A stretch of DNA of 64,000 bases from Gemmatimonadaceae bacterium (GCA_016742275.1 JACVCD010000011.1:141600-205599), one strand, 5' to 3'; shown: positions 20,754-29,501, numbered from the stretch's first letter. Made by a program: numbers and translations. Notes: a model not told the origin generated them from the letters alone.

Positions 20754-22148
20754 GTGGCGTTCGAAAGTTATACGGCGCAAGTTGGCCAAATGGTTCAAGT
20801 CCGCTATGCCGCCCGACTGGGCACGTTTTCCGGTACGATGCTGGTGGTCGGTGGCATCATTGGCGCCGGAATCTTTCTCTCCCCGGCCGTGGTGGCGCAA
20901 CGGGTTGGGACCGCCTCTCTCACACTCGGCGCCTGGGGACTCGGCGCGGTCGTGGCCATCATCGGTGGCTTCGTCTATGCCGAACTGGGCGCCCGCCTGC
21001 CGCGGGCCGGAGGCACCTATGTGTATCTCCGGGAGGCCTATGGGCCGCTTCCGGCCTTTCTTTACGGGTGGGCGCTGTTCCTGATCATGGCGACGGGCGC
21101 CATAGCCGCCGTCGCCATGACCGGGGCCAACTACTTCGCCGAATTGCTCGGCTGGTCGGCGGCGTCTGCCCGGCCGCTGGCCATTGGGCTCATAGTCGTG
21201 CTCACGTTGCTGAATGTGCTGGGAGTCCAGGTCGGTGCGACCGCCGGCAACATTCTTACGCTCCTCAAGCTGACGGCCATCGCGGCATTGGTTCTTGCCG
21301 CGCTGCTGCTCGATCCGCAGGGCGCACCAACCACGATTGAGACAGCTGTGGCCGCACCGCTCACGGTGCCTACGGGGGCTGCAGGTATTGCCGTGGCGAT
21401 GGGCGCAGCATTGGTACCTGTGTTGTTCTCCTTCGGCGGATGGCAGCAAACGAATGCGGTGGCCGAGGAGTTGGTGGATCCGCAGCGCACATTGCCAAAG
21501 GCATTGGTGTTTGGCGTACTGATCGTGGCGGCAACCTATCTGTTGGTGAACGTTGCCTATCTACGTGCATTGGGTGTTGAAGGTCTGGCTGCGAGTCGCG
21601 CGCCGGCGGCAGAGACCATGCAGGTGTTTCTTGGTCCTATCGGCCGCACATTGATCACGGCGGGTATCGTCACATCGACTGTGGGCTTCCTGACCATGGT
21701 CATTCTCATGTCGGCGCGCGTGTATCAGGCCATGGCGGCGGACGGAATGTTCTTCCGCGGTATGGCGTCCTTGCATCCGCGTACCCAAACGCCGGTGTTG
21801 GCACTGGTGGCACAGGGCGCAGTAGCACTCCTGCTGCTACTTACCGGTACATACGGACAGCTGCTCGACTACGTCGTGTTTGCGGATTGGATCTTCTTCG
21901 GCTCCACCGCTGCGACGTTGTTCGTGTTTCGTGCGCGCAAGATCGGTGAGACGAGCGATGGATTCCGTTCACCGCTCCATCCGTGGGGCACCATTCTGTT
22001 TGTGGCAGCCGCGCTGTACGTGGTGGCAGGATCGATCTGGTCCAATCCCGGCAACGCCGCACGAGGCGCCGCGTTGTTGATTGCCGGTCTTCCCGTATAC
22101 GCCTACTGGCGCAGCAAGGCGCGAAGTGAAGTGGGAGGCGCATCGTGA
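20754..22148 (+). CDS. APC-family amino acid permease
   Basis: A 464-residue inner-membrane transporter with about 12 hydrophobic segments. The APC signature GGIIGAGIFLSP lies in TM1, and YVYLREAYGPLPAFLYGW around TM3. The start is uncertain: I chose GTG 20754, which follows a purine-rich AGGGAAGGG by 10 bases; ATG 20790 is an alternative just before the first helix, and the frame extends to 20700 inside the divergent gene. The substrate is unknown. The stop overlaps the MOSC gene start (GTGA). Confidence 0.9.
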   Translation: MAFESYTAQVGQMVQVRYAARLGTFSGTMLVVGGIIGAGIFLSPAVVAQRVGTASLTLGAWGLGAVVAIIGGFVYAELGARLPRAGGTYVYLREAYGPLPAFLYGWALFLIMATGAIAAVAMTGANYFAELLGWSAASARPLAIGLIVVLTLLNVLGVQVGATAGNILTLLKLTAIAALVLAALLLDPQGAPTTIETAVAAPLTVPTGAAGIAVAMGAALVPVLFSFGGWQQTNAVAEELVDPQRTLPKALVFGVLIVAATYLLVNVAYLRALGVEGLAASRAPAAETMQVFLGPIGRTLITAGIVTSTVGFLTMVILMSARVYQAMAADGMFFRGMASLHPRTQTPVLALVAQGAVALLLLLTGTYGQLLDYVVFADWIFFGSTAATLFVFRARKIGETSDGFRSPLHPWGTILFVAAALYVVAGSIWSNPGNAARGAALLIAGLPVYAYWRSKARSEVGGAS

Positions 22149-23005
22149 GTCTGCCAGCACCACTGACGCCGAGCGTCGGCGGTCTCACGATCTATCCGCT
22201 CAAGTCAGCCGCTGGTATCCCGGTCGACGAACTCACACTCGACGATCGCGGTGCGATCGGTGACCGACGCTGGCTCTTGGTGGACCCGGCAGGCGATGCG
22301 ATCACCGCGCGTGAAACCCACGCTCTGCTGCATGTACAGCCACGCTTTGCCAGCGCCAATCGTGATGGATCGCTGATGCTCGATGCGCCCAATCATCCCA
22401 CGTGCGTGGTGCCGGTACCCGATGCGAGCGCGGAAGAACGCACGGTGGTGATCTGGAAGGACGCCGTGTCCGCGCTTGATGCCGGCGATGATGTGGCCGA
22501 GTGGTGCAGTGATGCGATCGGCCGCGCTTGCCGACTGGTGCGGCTCGATGACAGCGCCGCGCGACCGCTCAAGCACAAGTACGCTGGTCCACTTGCTGCC
22601 GACGGGCGACGGGTCGCGTTCAGCGATGGAGCACCACTCATGCTGCTCGGCCATGGGAGTATCGCGGCTCTCAATGCACGCCTCGCATTGCGGGGGCATA
22701 CCGAGTCCATGGACTATCGGCGCTTTCGCGCCAATGTCTGGCTGGATGCCACCGGTCCGCATGAAGAAGACACATGGCGACGTGTGCGTATCGGTTCGGT
22801 GGAGCTGGGCATGGGTTCACTGTGTGTGCGGTGCGTGCTCACGACGGTGCATCCGGACACGCTGGCGCGTGGTGTTGAGCCACTACGCAGCTTTGGCGAG
22901 TATCGCCGCGTGGCCGATGGCGTGGCGTTTGGTGTGAACGCCACGCATGCGGCACCGGGCTCGATGCGCGTGGGGGATACCGTGCACGTAGTTGAGGCCC
23001 GGTGA
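22145..23005 (+). CDS. MOSC-domain protein (YcbX/mARC-like)
   Basis: A 286-residue protein with an N-terminal MOSC beta-barrel (VGGLTIYPLKSAAGI) and a C-terminal MOSC domain (about 130-280). The expected molybdenum-cofactor ligand Cys is in SLCVRCVLTTVHPDT, as in YcbX and mARC, which reduce N-hydroxylated compounds. It needs no partner in cis; an electron donor is not visible in the gene. The GTG start overlaps the permease stop by 4 bp. Its final codons and TGA lie inside a hairpin (22994-23026) that belongs to a three-copy repeat. Confidence 0.9.
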   Translation: MSLPAPLTPSVGGLTIYPLKSAAGIPVDELTLDDRGAIGDRRWLLVDPAGDAITARETHALLHVQPRFASANRDGSLMLDAPNHPTCVVPVPDASAEERTVVIWKDAVSALDAGDDVAEWCSDAIGRACRLVRLDDSAARPLKHKYAGPLAADGRRVAFSDGAPLMLLGHGSIAALNARLALRGHTESMDYRRFRANVWLDATGPHEEDTWRRVRIGSVELGMGSLCVRCVLTTVHPDTLARGVEPLRSFGEYRRVADGVAFGVNATHAAPGSMRVGDTVHVVEAR

Positions 23006-23026
23006 TCACGTAGATCAACGGGCCTC
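22994..23026 (-). repeat. 3'-hairpin repeat, copy A
   Basis: gaggcccggtgatc (22994-23007) pairs with gatcaacgggcctc (23013-23026) with one mismatch and a 5-nt loop. It contains the MOSC stop codon on the plus strand, and on the minus strand lies 63 nt past the protease stop. Near-identical copies are at 25588 and 28927, each just after a minus-strand gene. Probable transcription 3' end. Confidence 0.85.
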
Positions 23027-23030
23027 TAAG

Positions 23031-23070
23031 CTCATTACAGCTGCGCGCAATCGTGTTCTCTGGTGCGCCT
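23031..23070 (-). pseudogene. Decayed copy of the pilX 3' end
   Basis: This 40-bp stretch matches the last codons of the intact pilX-like gene (25646-25685) at 30 of 40 positions without gaps. Read on the minus strand it gives RRTREHDCAQL-stop, against TRTKERSWAQLY-stop in pilX. It is in the same orientation and likewise lies beside a copy of the hairpin repeat (18 bases closer here). Similarity ends near 23070. It is best seen as one end of a duplicated 3' module flanking the protease island. Confidence 0.65.
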
Positions 23071-23088
23071 AGCTACTTGCAAAATATG

Positions 23089-24795
23089 TTAGTAGTGCGC
23101 GAAGCGAACCGAATCACCCAGGAGAGAGAACGAGCCGGTCATGGGGTTCTTCGACAACACGCGATACTTCGTGTAGGTATAGGCCGGGGTGCCGGAAGGC
23201 ACAACTGAGTGAAAGATCGATCTAGTGTCGGTATAGCTAGTACCGACGACTCTCACCTTCCACGTCCCGACATTCACGACATTGCAGCCCCAGTACGGAT
23301 CACACTGCTGTTGCCAGTCCTCGCCCTGAAGTTCGTACTCGGAAGCACCGGATGCTGATGACCAGCAAACGAATGCCGTTCCCGGTATGCTGCTCACGGA
23401 CCCCGCAATTGTGCTCGGTGGAAGCAATGTAGCCGGTCTGACTACCTGGAATGTCCCGCCGAGATTTGCCACAATGCGATCGTACGGACTCCAGAGGTGT
23501 GCCGAGCCGGGAGCAGTGCCATTATTACCAACAGTGATTCCGATCAACCGGACATTGTTCGAGTCGAGGCGTACAAAAACGCTCCCTCCGCTGTCGCCAT
23601 CTTGAGCGCTCGCAGTACCGGTGTCCCCGCATCTGGTCACATACTGATCTGGCCATGCGTAGCCAAGGTGATGGTCAATGCAAGTCTGCACAGTGATGCC
23701 GGTTACCCATCCAGTAGTGTGGCCAATCCTGTGGTAGGTCGTTCCCATCGGGAGAGAACTGGTTGCGACGTCCTTTACGACAAAGTAGGGGCTCGCGGCA
23801 TCAAGATTGATACTTCCTGGGGCGGTGCGCGCAATCAGACCTACGTCGATTGACCCAGATGTAATCTTGAATAGCGCCGCGTCCGCCATGCGGCACCAGT
23901 TTCCTGCGCAGTAGGTCTTGTGCGGATCTACGGTCGAGTAACCGAAATAGGTTCTCGCTCCTAATGGGCCTTGTCTCAGAGCGGTGCTGTCTGGTGCGCC
24001 CCAGATCTGGGTGCAATGAGTATTCGTTACGATTGCAGGGTACGATGCACCGCCACCGGCGGGAGTATAGGTCGTAGTAAAGCCGAGACTACATTCACCG
24101 TCAGCCCCGTTATTGCCGACCATTGGATCCGTCGCAGAAACATGAATGTTTATTCCTCCTACGAGTGTTGTAAATACGCCGTCCAAATTCGATGGCAACA
24201 GCATTGACGCGCGCCGCCCAAATGAACTCGACCCAGCGGCAGGACGCATAGGCTCCTCCGGCTTGAACTCAATCGCTTGGCGATCCAACCCGTGACGCAC
24301 AATCGCTTCTTCCAACTGCGCGGAGGCCTGTGCGGCCATGGACTTGTCGATGCCAATCACGACACGGTTTCGAGCCTCGTTCAAATCAAGTGAAGTGACA
24401 CCGCGCACGGATCCAAAGAGATTTTCGAAGACGGCCTCGCGCTGCTTCGCGAGATATCCGTAGGAGTAGTCGGCTGTCACAATCCGAACACCCCCACGGG
24501 CGTAACTCCTCTGCTCCATAGATACAGCCGTGGAATAGGCTGAACGTGCGGCCTCGAACTCATCCCGGTCCCTTACGCGAATGACCATGCTGCCAGTTTC
24601 GTCGAGATAGTATCCGGCACTCGAAGGGACAAGTCGCGCGAGTGCGGCGAAACCAACTTCGCCAGTTGGAATCTTTTCAGGGACCGCATCAGAACGGTCC
24701 ACAGACACTGATTGTAGATTCGGCACCGATGTGATATCCGAAGGCTCCAGTGTTCGGTCCGCGCAAGCGCCAAAGCCAGTCAATCCCACAAGCAT
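23089..24795 (-). CDS. Secreted S1-type serine protease with prodomain and C-terminal Fn3-like domain
   Basis: A 568-residue preproprotein. The start is short: ATG 24795 leaves only LVGLTGFGAC before a possible lipobox Cys, while an in-frame CTG at 24819 would give a fuller signal. Residues about 60-190 look like an alpha-lytic/streptogrisin-type prodomain. The chymotrypsin-fold part (about 210-440) has His near 259 (VTNTHCT), Asp near 303 (MADAALF) and Ser near 402 in QDGDSGGSVF. The last 110 residues form an Fn3-like module (TAFVCWSSASGASEYEL). G+C is clearly lower than in the neighbours (43% in 23521-23580). It lies in the repeat-bracketed island. Confidence 0.88.
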   Translation of the reverse strand: MLVGLTGFGACADRTLEPSDITSVPNLQSVSVDRSDAVPEKIPTGEVGFAALARLVPSSAGYYLDETGSMVIRVRDRDEFEAARSAYSTAVSMEQRSYARGGVRIVTADYSYGYLAKQREAVFENLFGSVRGVTSLDLNEARNRVVIGIDKSMAAQASAQLEEAIVRHGLDRQAIEFKPEEPMRPAAGSSSFGRRASMLLPSNLDGVFTTLVGGINIHVSATDPMVGNNGADGECSLGFTTTYTPAGGGASYPAIVTNTHCTQIWGAPDSTALRQGPLGARTYFGYSTVDPHKTYCAGNWCRMADAALFKITSGSIDVGLIARTAPGSINLDAASPYFVVKDVATSSLPMGTTYHRIGHTTGWVTGITVQTCIDHHLGYAWPDQYVTRCGDTGTASAQDGDSGGSVFVRLDSNNVRLIGITVGNNGTAPGSAHLWSPYDRIVANLGGTFQVVRPATLLPPSTIAGSVSSIPGTAFVCWSSASGASEYELQGEDWQQQCDPYWGCNVVNVGTWKVRVVGTSYTDTRSIFHSVVPSGTPAYTYTKYRVLSKNPMTGSFSLLGDSVRFAHY

Positions 24796-24923
24796 AGTGA
24801 TCGCACGTGCCTTGAACAGGAACGTGCGATTGCGAACAGTACGAGAAATATAAGGCGGGAAATGAGGTCAGAAATGTGCTTTCGATATTGAACACAAGCT
24901 GCAGTTTGCGGGACGGCCCAAAG

Positions 24924-25322
24924 TCATTGTGTGCTGGCCGACATCGCGATCGTTACCTCCACTGGCTTGATGTAGCCGCATTGACGTTCACGAGTCACCA
25001 CAATGTCGTTCCGTGTGGTTGAGTTGAAGCCTGGTGCTTCAACCCGCACATCATAAGTACCCGCGCGTCGATAGGCGCCGAGGTATAGCCCTGGCTGCGA
25101 AGGATCCGTGACCAAGATTTCGGAGTAGGAGCCATCGACGATGCTGACTGTGGGCGTTTGCGCGAGAGGCTGTTGCGTTCTGGTGTCGAGCACTCGGATT
25201 CGCAAGCCATGTGTGGAAGGAGCCGCACAATCTCCACCACAGGCTCCCAACCAGATAGTAAGTATTGGAACTAACAGAACTCGAAGAGAGTGCGCGCCCG
25301 CACGTAATACTGGCTTAAACAT
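24924..25322 (-). CDS. Lipoprotein with carboxypeptidase-regulatory-like (Ig) domain
   Basis: A 132-residue protein. I chose ATG 25322, which is preceded by GAGG 9 bases away and gives a lipoprotein signal (LLVPILTIWLGAC); the frame extends to 25376. After the lipid-attachment Cys, residues 40-120 form a beta-sandwich resembling the CarboxypepD_reg family (RIRVLDTRTQQPLAQ ... GTYDVRVEAPGF). It is low in G+C like the protease gene downstream, with which it may be co-transcribed across a 128-bp gap. No enzyme motif is present. Confidence 0.8.
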   Translation of the reverse strand: MFKPVLRAGAHSLRVLLVPILTIWLGACGGDCAAPSTHGLRIRVLDTRTQQPLAQTPTVSIVDGSYSEILVTDPSQPGLYLGAYRRAGTYDVRVEAPGFNSTTRNDIVVTRERQCGYIKPVEVTIAMSASTQ

Positions 25323-25587
25323 GTTCCGAAACCTCACAATGAGATGTTCATGCCCGTCCGGATTCCCGAACTGCACACTTTCATTCAGAGAGTATCAATC
25401 TGCACGCAAGACGCGCAATAGAAGAGTGAGCTTCAACTTGCGATTCGAAGAAAATATTCGGGACGAAGCGTCTAGCATGCTGTTCGAAAAAGTGACGTCT
25501 GTCACTCGTTTCGTATCCATCGCCATCTACACCCATACACTCGACAGTCCATGTCCAGCTTTGATAAGTGAGGCGGCGCAGAGGGTT
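25323..25587. other. Gene-free AT-richer spacer
   Basis: No credible gene on either strand. Base composition is lower in G+C than the surrounding chromosome. It should hold the promoter of the lipoprotein/protease pair on the minus strand, but I see no clear -35/-10 pair. It ends at hairpin repeat copy B. Confidence 0.5.
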
Positions 25588-25623
25588 GAGGCCCGCTGAT
25601 ATATTCTTGGATCAACGGGCCTC
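25588..25623 (-). repeat. 3'-hairpin repeat, copy B
   Basis: gaggcccgctgat (25588-25600) pairs with atcaacgggcctc (25611-25623) with one mismatch, loop 10 nt. It lies 23 nt past the pilX-like stop on the minus strand. It is the same element as copies A and C and is the likely end of the pilin operon transcript. Confidence 0.85.
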
Positions 25624-25646
25624 GAAGATTCGTCAACGGCGGATGA

Positions 25647-26837
25647 TCAGTACAACTGCGCCCAACTGCGTTCCTTGGTGCGCGTCAGGATGGCTGAACC
25701 GCGCAGTGCAGATTCCACGGCACACTTGGACCACTGGAACAGCGAGTTACCGGTAACGGAGTTGTCGTCGTTCACATTCGCGTTGCGGGACATGATGCTG
25801 CCCCACATGTCGAATGTACCATTGCCCTTCACGATGTCATCCCGGGCGATGATGAGACCGAACCACTGGAAATTGCCGTTGAGACGCACATCGCCATTCA
25901 CGAGCAGAATGCCCTGGCCACGACCATGGCTGAGTTGCGCTTCGCCATCGATGTAGATGATAGGAAAGAAGTCTTCGCACCCCTTGATCCAGCCGCTTCC
26001 GGAGCGGAGTGGTTCACCCCAATTCTCCGTAGAGCCAATGGAGCAGGTACTTGCCGTTCCAACGGGCGCCGGCTTGTAACCGCCTCCAGGAAGACGAATG
26101 TCGGCATTGGCGACCAGTGAGTTCCATGACTCCGTGCCGTATCGAACGTACGTGTTGGAGTCACCGGCTGCGGGATCCTGATTGATGCCGTTGATGACAT
26201 TCTGCGGTTTCTGGATGCTGGCCGTCTTGCCCGGTGCATATACAATGGCAAACGTGTCCCGACCAGCAATCGACGCGCACTGTGTCCAGCCGGCGGGATC
26301 AGTGTTGCGGCCTGTGACATCGGCCGCGCCCTTCACATCGATGTTGCCGGCGGTAACGATGGCGCCACCCGGATTGATGGACGGATAGGCGATGCGCACG
26401 ACCATGTGTGTCTGTCGCTGCGCTTCGAGTTGTTTATTGCCGATGCTGGCGCGACCCACCGACCGCACCCAGAATGTGGTTTCCGTCAGACGCTGGATAT
26501 ACACCTTGGCCGTATCACCCTGCGCGACGAACACATTGGATGAGTCGATGGCTCCGATGGCCATGCCACGTGGCGGCGGCAGATTGCGCCCACGATCCCA
26601 CGCCGAGATTTCAGAGTTGAGGCCGAACTCCGCGACGGCAAAGGCGCGCTGCTCCACGAGGGAATTCCGACCGGCGCGGAAGTCTTGCATCGATCCCATG
26701 ATCGCACCGGCCGACAAGATGGCGAGTACTACGACCACGATGAGTGTGATCAACAACGCCATGCCGCGACGCGCGCGCTGTTCGGTTGCTGGCGATTCCG
26801 ATGGGATCGCGTCTACGGCTGCGGTTTCGTGATTCAT
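25647..26837 (-). CDS. PilX-like type IV pilus minor component
   Basis: A 396-residue protein. ATG 26837 overlaps the stop of the PilW-like gene (ATGA), and the longer frame to 27080 is a shadow of that gene. An N-terminal hydrophobic helix follows basic residues (RARRGMALLITLIVVVVLAI, about 22-41), as in PilX, without a classical prepilin Glu5. The rest is a beta-rich region with GGAIVTAGNIDVKG and repeated GDVRLNGN-type turns. It is last gene of a minor-pilin operon. Its 3' end (ERSWAQLY) is duplicated in decayed form at 23031-23070. Confidence 0.85.
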   Translation of the reverse strand: MNHETAAVDAIPSESPATEQRARRGMALLITLIVVVVLAILSAGAIMGSMQDFRAGRNSLVEQRAFAVAEFGLNSEISAWDRGRNLPPPRGMAIGAIDSSNVFVAQGDTAKVYIQRLTETTFWVRSVGRASIGNKQLEAQRQTHMVVRIAYPSINPGGAIVTAGNIDVKGAADVTGRNTDPAGWTQCASIAGRDTFAIVYAPGKTASIQKPQNVINGINQDPAAGDSNTYVRYGTESWNSLVANADIRLPGGGYKPAPVGTASTCSIGSTENWGEPLRSGSGWIKGCEDFFPIIYIDGEAQLSHGRGQGILLVNGDVRLNGNFQWFGLIIARDDIVKGNGTFDMWGSIMSRNANVNDDNSVTGNSLFQWSKCAVESALRGSAILTRTKERSWAQLY

Positions 26838-27757
26838 TGACGGTTCCTCAGGGCGATGCGGAAGGCGAGTGAATCGGTGTTCTGTGTGCTCGATGTGCCG
26901 AACGTGCCGGAACTGTTGGCTCCCTTGGCACGAAGCAGCAGATCGATGCGGGCAACACGACGGCTGTCGGCCACATTGGTGACGGCGGCTCCAAGACTGT
27001 CGAAATACGCGAAGCGAATGCCGCCTCCGCCGCTCACCGGTGGTGCATACGGTCCGCTGACTGGAGTCGAGGCACCCCATGCACCACCCATGTATTCCGA
27101 TCGCGTGAGGTAGTAGTCACCACTCCCCTGTGCTTCGAGTTGATATCGTGCACTGCGGGTGAAGCGAATGGCGGAGCCGACCTTTACCGAATCGGGCAGG
27201 GCAGGGGTCACGGTGATACGCCAGCGTGGTTTGCTCGCATCCAGTGCGGCGTCGAGGTAGGGACTTGGTGTGCAGCCACTCGACGTCGCAACCGCCGTCA
27301 CCCGCAGCGGTGTCCACACATCGTCTTCGGCACCTCGCGACAGACTGTCGTTGAAGGCCCACATCGTATCACCGACTGCAGGATCGGCATACCATGCGGA
27401 GAGTGTGTTGCGCGCCATGTTGGTGGGCGGCAGGTCGACTACGGTGTTGCTGACACGGGCGCAAATGATGGACGCGCCGAGCACACTGCGGAACGACACG
27501 GATGACGTGCCCATAGCTGTGAGGTCGCCGCCCGAGGAGGATACGGATCGCAGGTCGGCCGGCACGAGGCTCATGGCCGAACGCAGCTCGCGTCGCATGC
27601 CCATTTGCTCGTTGGTGCGCTGATAGAATCGCTGCTGTCCCATCATGAGGCGCGACACCACCACGCCAATCAGCGAAACGATGGCTAGTGTGACGAGCAG
27701 TTCAGCGATGGTCATGCCGCGCCGTGCGCGGCTCTGCCAGGGCGTCAGTCGCGGCAT
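26834..27757 (-). CDS. PilW-like minor pilin
   Basis: A 307-residue prepilin-like protein. After basic residues comes the class III-type cleavage and methylation motif RRGMTIAELLVTLAIVSL, with Glu at +5 of the mature helix. A PilW-type C-terminal region follows, with many Ser/Thr turns. It overlaps the PilV-like gene by 13 bp and the PilX-like gene by 4 bp. Minor pilins of this set form the tip complex that primes type IV pilus (or type II pseudopilus) assembly. The motor and secretin genes are not in the window. Confidence 0.88.
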   Translation of the reverse strand: MPRLTPWQSRARRGMTIAELLVTLAIVSLIGVVVSRLMMGQQRFYQRTNEQMGMRRELRSAMSLVPADLRSVSSSGGDLTAMGTSSVSFRSVLGASIICARVSNTVVDLPPTNMARNTLSAWYADPAVGDTMWAFNDSLSRGAEDDVWTPLRVTAVATSSGCTPSPYLDAALDASKPRWRITVTPALPDSVKVGSAIRFTRSARYQLEAQGSGDYYLTRSEYMGGAWGASTPVSGPYAPPVSGGGGIRFAYFDSLGAAVTNVADSRRVARIDLLLRAKGANSSGTFGTSSTQNTDSLAFRIALRNRQ

Positions 27758-28128
27758 GGGATCACCATCTGGTAGCGCAGTTGTTGTGTGCGGCGCGGGA
27801 CGATGACCTTCACATCAATGGTCTTGATGTTGCGGCCGTCGGTCACAGACCAGCTCTCTTTCACACCACGCAGCGTGGTGCTGCCGGTCTTCGCGCCGGC
27901 ATCGAGAGATGCACACGAAAGACTGGTGAGCGAATCGAGCCGTGCCTGCGCGATGCCGGCGGCCACAGTCTGTGTAACGCCACCGGTCATCTGCCTGGCC
28001 ACGGCACCGGACGTGCTGAGCAGGCCGCCAACGCCAACCACGAGCACCGTCACGGCGATGAGGATTTCCACCAGTGTGATGCCGCGCCGTGCGCGTGGGC
28101 CGCGATGTGTGCGAGTGTGAGGACGCAT
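27745..28128 (-). CDS. PilV-like minor pilin
   Basis: A 127-residue prepilin from ATG 28128; a GTG at 28146 overlapping the previous stop is an alternative. Prepilin motif RRGITLVEILIAVTVLVVG with Glu5, then a short C-terminal domain. Two Cys residues (SLSCASLD and VIPCRD) could form a disulfide. It lies between the FimT-like and PilW-like genes; this order FimT-PilV-PilW-PilX is the usual minor-pilin arrangement. Confidence 0.87.
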   Translation of the reverse strand: MRPHTRTHRGPRARRGITLVEILIAVTVLVVGVGGLLSTSGAVARQMTGGVTQTVAAGIAQARLDSLTSLSCASLDAGAKTGSTTLRGVKESWSVTDGRNIKTIDVKVIVPRRTQQLRYQMVIPCRD

Positions 28129-28133
28129 GCGGG

Positions 28134-28637
28134 TCACAGAGTGCACCCTTTTTTGAGGATGAGACCAGCAGGACTGATACAGAGCGTGTCTGCCTTGCTG
28201 CCGACGGTGAGTCGATACTTCAGCATTGCCGCGGGCGTCGGCGTCATGAGGCCGCGTGCGTTGTAAGTGATCGTGGTCGGCGCGCTGGAAAGCGGTGTCA
28301 GGCTCACTCCAACAGATTCGTAGAGATCAACTGGGCCGAATACCTGCGCCGACGTCCCGGCGAGACCGCTCAGCACACTCACTCGCGCCTGATTGCCCGT
28401 AAGCGTGAGTGTGGAGGTCTTTCCCTTCTGGAGCGCTGCCGCGCGTGCTGCCGCAAACGCCGCGGTCAATTGCTGACGTCCTGCGCGCAGTGCCGAACTG
28501 CTCTTGATGACCGTCATGCGCGGAACCACCATCGTGAACACCACGGCGAGTATCGCCACGACGAGCATGAGCTCGAGCATGGTGAAGCCGGCGCGGCTGT
28601 TTCGTCGATGTGGTGTGGATCGCGAAGCGAATGACAT
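28134..28637 (-). CDS. GspH/FimT-like pseudopilin
   Basis: A 167-residue prepilin from ATG 28637 (the frame also has a start at 28664). Motif RAGFTMLELMLVVAILAVVF is a classical type IV prepilin site with Glu5. The globular domain follows the GspH/FimT pattern (SSSALRAGRQQLTAAFAAAR ... ARAAALQKG). C-terminal Cys pair (LCISPAGLILKKGCTL). First gene of the four-gene minor pilin operon. Confidence 0.88.
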   Translation of the reverse strand: MSFASRSTPHRRNSRAGFTMLELMLVVAILAVVFTMVVPRMTVIKSSSALRAGRQQLTAAFAAARAAALQKGKTSTLTLTGNQARVSVLSGLAGTSAQVFGPVDLYESVGVSLTPLSSAPTTITYNARGLMTPTPAAMLKYRLTVGSKADTLCISPAGLILKKGCTL

Positions 28638-28926
28638 GGTGTGTGAAGTGAGATGCGAGTTCAAAGAACTGCCGACCGCGGACTCCAGGCAGAGCGAGTA
28701 CGGTCCTCACTGTCACGACGCACTACGCGCGACATGTCAACGTTATTTGTGCTTCATGCGGGCTTGTTGTGACAGCATTCGCGTGTGCTGGAACGCGGGT
28801 GTCACATCATTGCGTTTTCACTTGCGAAACACTTCGTTTGATGATGGGACTGTCATGTCTGTGCGACTCGCTGATGATGCCACGTGCGCTGTGTGCTCAC
28901 CAAGGTGAGATACCCTGGATGTGATC
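28638..28926. other. Gene-free region upstream of the pilin operon
   Basis: No credible gene. On the minus strand a perfect TTGACA (28740-28735) points toward the pilin operon, but no good -10 box lies at 16-18 bases, so a promoter here is only possible. The stretch ends at hairpin repeat copy C. Confidence 0.45.
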
Positions 28927-28967
28927 GAGGCCCGCTGATCGCGTTGCATCGCAGATCAACGGGCCTC
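28927..28967 (-). repeat. 3'-hairpin repeat, copy C
   Basis: gaggcccgctgatc (28927-28940) pairs with gatcaacgggcctc (28954-28967) with one mismatch, loop 13 nt. It lies 21 nt past the stop of the small lipoprotein gene on the minus strand. The right arm is identical in copies A and C and in its last 13 bases in copy B. Confidence 0.85.
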
Positions 28968-28988
28968 GGTTGCATGCACCTGCTCCGT

Positions 28989-29444
28989 TCAGAACTTCAC
29001 GTCGAAAGTGCCATTGGTGACGACTTTGTTGCCTGTCGCGCCTGTACTGGCCGAAGGAATGGCAGTGAAGGAAAATGTTCCAGCGGCGCGGTTGGCGGTG
29101 AGGGTCGTGATGTTGACGCTGCCCGACCCACCGACCAGGCTGGTGACCCACCCTCTCGTGCCTTCGGTGTAGGTGACCGTTGCGGGAGCGCCGCCACCAA
29201 GTTGGACCGTGCCTGTTCCCGTGACGTTGGGCAATGCGAAGTTGATCTGGCGCGATGTGCTGGTTACCGCCCCGAAGCTGAGCAAATTGCCGCTTCGCGT
29301 GGCCTGAACTGCGAGATCGGCGGAGAAGGCCGCTCCGTCGATCATTGCAGTCACGCTACCGGATCCGTTCGGTCCCGTGGGGGAGTCCTTGTCACTACCA
29401 CATGCCATCACCAACACCAGTGCCACGAGTGCCAACCGCTTCAT
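28989..29444 (-). CDS. Small lipoprotein (DUF6252-like)
   Basis: A 151-residue lipoprotein. ATG 29444 has GGAG six bases upstream and gives a clear lipobox, LALVALVLVMACGSD; the frame reaches 29537 but that part covers a hairpin. The mature protein starts with a Ser/Pro/Gly-rich linker, then a beta-rich domain beginning VTAMIDGAAFSADLAVQAT, like small secreted proteins annotated as DUF6252. Function is unknown. It is the only gene between the tRNA-Asn terminator and hairpin copy C. Confidence 0.85.
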   Translation of the reverse strand: MKRLALVALVLVMACGSDKDSPTGPNGSGSVTAMIDGAAFSADLAVQATRSGNLLSFGAVTSTSRQINFALPNVTGTGTVQLGGGAPATVTYTEGTRGWVTSLVGGSGSVNITTLTANRAAGTFSFTAIPSASTGATGNKVVTNGTFDVKF

Positions 29445-29501
29445 GAACGCTCCGGGAGGGAATTGAGGAAGGATCCCCAATGTAAATCCCGTCGCACGCA
29501 A

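Noticed and set aside
23089..25322. Transposon or integrative element
   Set aside because: No transposase, integrase or inverted terminal repeats; only the flanking direct repeats and low G+C suggest acquisition, so no mobile element is called.
26838..27080. N-terminal extension of the PilX-like protein
   Set aside because: It is a shadow of the PilW-like gene; the ATG at 26837 is translationally coupled.
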